Made by a program: the position numbers and the translations under genes. The notes beneath the pieces were generated by a model. It saw only the letters and a program-made list of their open reading frames with translations, had not been told where the DNA came from and did not search any database. 13,929 bases of DNA. It comes from DATESZ01 sp035283845 (GTDB lineage Bacteria > Desulfobacterota > Syntrophia > Syntrophales > JACQWR01). The stretch's first letter is position 1. The number at the start of each line of letters is the position of its first letter. Below, piece by piece: positions 13,729 through 13,929 of the stretch. The stretch covers positions 1 through 13,929 of the forward strand of contig DATESZ010000091.1 of NCBI GenBank assembly GCA_035283845.1, in the 5' to 3' direction.

Positions 13729-13756
13729 ATAGTATCACATATTAGTATCGTGTCAA
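13729..13756 (-). promoter_or_regulatory. hicAB promoter with overlapping GATACTA direct repeats (probable HicB operator)
   Basis: On the minus strand there is a perfect -35 box TTGACA (complement of 13751-13756), a 16-nt spacer and a -10 box TACTAT (complement of 13729-13734). TGA directly before it makes an extended -10. Initiation about seven bases downstream would fall at about 13722, the first base of the hicA ATG. GATACTA occurs twice with a 13-bp period (complements of 13743-13749 and 13730-13736), covering the spacer and the -10 box. That is a good position for autorepression by the HicB ribbon-helix-helix domain. Confidence 0.65.
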
Positions 13757-13793
13757 TAGAAAAGAAAGGATATCATGTGATTTGGTGACCATC

Positions 13794-13827
13794 GAGATAG
13801 AACTGCCGGTTTCCCGGCAGCCCTCTC
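13794..13827 (-). ncRNA. Group II intron domain VI with branch-point adenosine
   Basis: GAGA (complement of 13824-13827) pairs with TCTC (complement of 13794-13797). Above it an asymmetric internal loop carries the likely branch adenosine (complement of 13798, in CTATCTC), seven bases before the intron's 3' end. The upper stem CTGCCGG/CCGGCAG is closed by GAAA (13803-13820). This is the expected geometry for lariat formation. Confidence 0.72.
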
Positions 13828-13830
13828 ACA

Positions 13831-13863
13831 GATCCCGGCGTACGGTTTTCCCGTACCGGGCTC
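13831..13863 (-). ncRNA. Group II intron domain V
   Basis: Thirty-three bases fold as domain V. The outer stem of eight pairs (13856-13863 with 13831-13838) contains the AGC triad. A two-base CG bulge lies at 13839-13840, and an inner stem TACGG/CCGTA is closed by GAAAA. Standard domain V is 34 bases with a GAAA loop. Two differences from it are visible: a G-A mismatch in place of the usual G-U pair inside the triad helix, and a five-base loop. These could reduce activity or reflect a divergent class. Confidence 0.78.
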
Positions 13864-13929
13864 CTCAGTATTGCTCGCTTCGTACAGAAGCATTGATCAA
13901 TCCCAATAACCTATGATTCGTGGCAGCGG

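Larger units (their letters stand above)
13791..13929 (-). mobile_element. Group II intron, 3' end (partial; continues past the right edge)
   Basis: On the minus strand the sequence shows domain V and then domain VI of a bacterial group II intron, a self-splicing retroelement. The order is GAGCCCGG...CCGGGATC (domain V), TGTGAGAGGG, a long stem (domain VI), and a 3' end CTATCTCGAT at 13800-13791, like the CTACTCGAT-type ends of bacterial introns. The intron's 5' part, domain IV and any reverse transcriptase lie beyond the right edge. The 3' exon is the DNA just upstream of the hicAB promoter, so the intron lies about 35 bp before the -35 box and in the same orientation as hicAB. Bases 13864-13929 hold a small hairpin (13877-13891) and the domain IV/V joining sequence. 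Confidence 0.8.

Noticed and set aside
13865..13929. Minus-strand open frame (ending RLLGLINASVRSEQY) as the C-terminus of the intron reverse transcriptase
   Set aside because: It is only about 21 codons, it runs almost into domain V, and it does not show recognised maturase or endonuclease C-terminal motifs. The frame may be chance.
1..13929. Search for tRNA, rRNA, CRISPR arrays and known riboswitches
   Set aside because: No cloverleaf, rRNA signature, regularly spaced repeat-spacer array or recognisable riboswitch core (including one before moaC) was seen by eye.

Overview
The window reads as bacterial chromosomal DNA, most likely from a Desulfobacterota (former Deltaproteobacteria) lineage of the Syntrophales/Syntrophobacterales type. 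This is an inference from gene content: a GAF-domain protein whose end resembles the start of a PilB/GspE-type ATPase, a MidA/NDUFAF7-like methyltransferase, an iron-sulfur flavoprotein-like reductase, a very large GlmS-like protein beside a GlmU-like left-handed beta-helix protein, and a tiny Cys-rich protein of a kind I associate with anaerobic deltaproteobacteria. No rRNA, tRNA or CRISPR array is visible.

Layout. (1) Bases 1-632, minus strand: the 5' part of a GAF-domain gene that runs off the left edge, with a good sigma70-like promoter at 729-755. (2) Bases 921-5212, plus strand: MFS exporter, MidA-like methyltransferase, flavoprotein, moaC (molybdenum cofactor) and a small membrane protein with a PH-like middle. 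The moaC leader holds a tandem 11-bp repeat that forms a chain of stop-start overlapping mini-ORFs running into the moaC start. (3) Bases 5340-12375, plus strand: a Fis-type DNA-binding protein, a GlmU-like beta-helix protein without a nucleotidyltransferase domain, a 1257-residue GlmS-like protein (amidotransferase domain, two SIS domains and about 320 extra C-terminal residues), then pyrG (CTP synthase). Short gaps suggest one transcription unit linking nitrogen transfer from glutamine, amino-sugar-like chemistry and CTP supply. (4) Bases 12394-13929: a small Cys-rich gene followed by an accessory patchwork. This holds a decayed VapC toxin fragment, a decayed minus-strand coding fragment, a 25-27 bp inverted repeat, two perfect hairpins, a complete hicAB toxin-antitoxin operon on the minus strand, and the 3' end (domains V and VI) of a minus-strand group II intron that leaves the right edge.

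The parts most worth following are the Fis/beta-helix/giant GlmS-like cluster, including an apparent one-base displacement of its canonical Met-Cys-Gly start; the mini-ORF chain before moaC; and the hicAB/hairpin/intron patchwork with a probable leaderless toxin mRNA. All functional statements come from recognising motifs by eye; no database search was possible.
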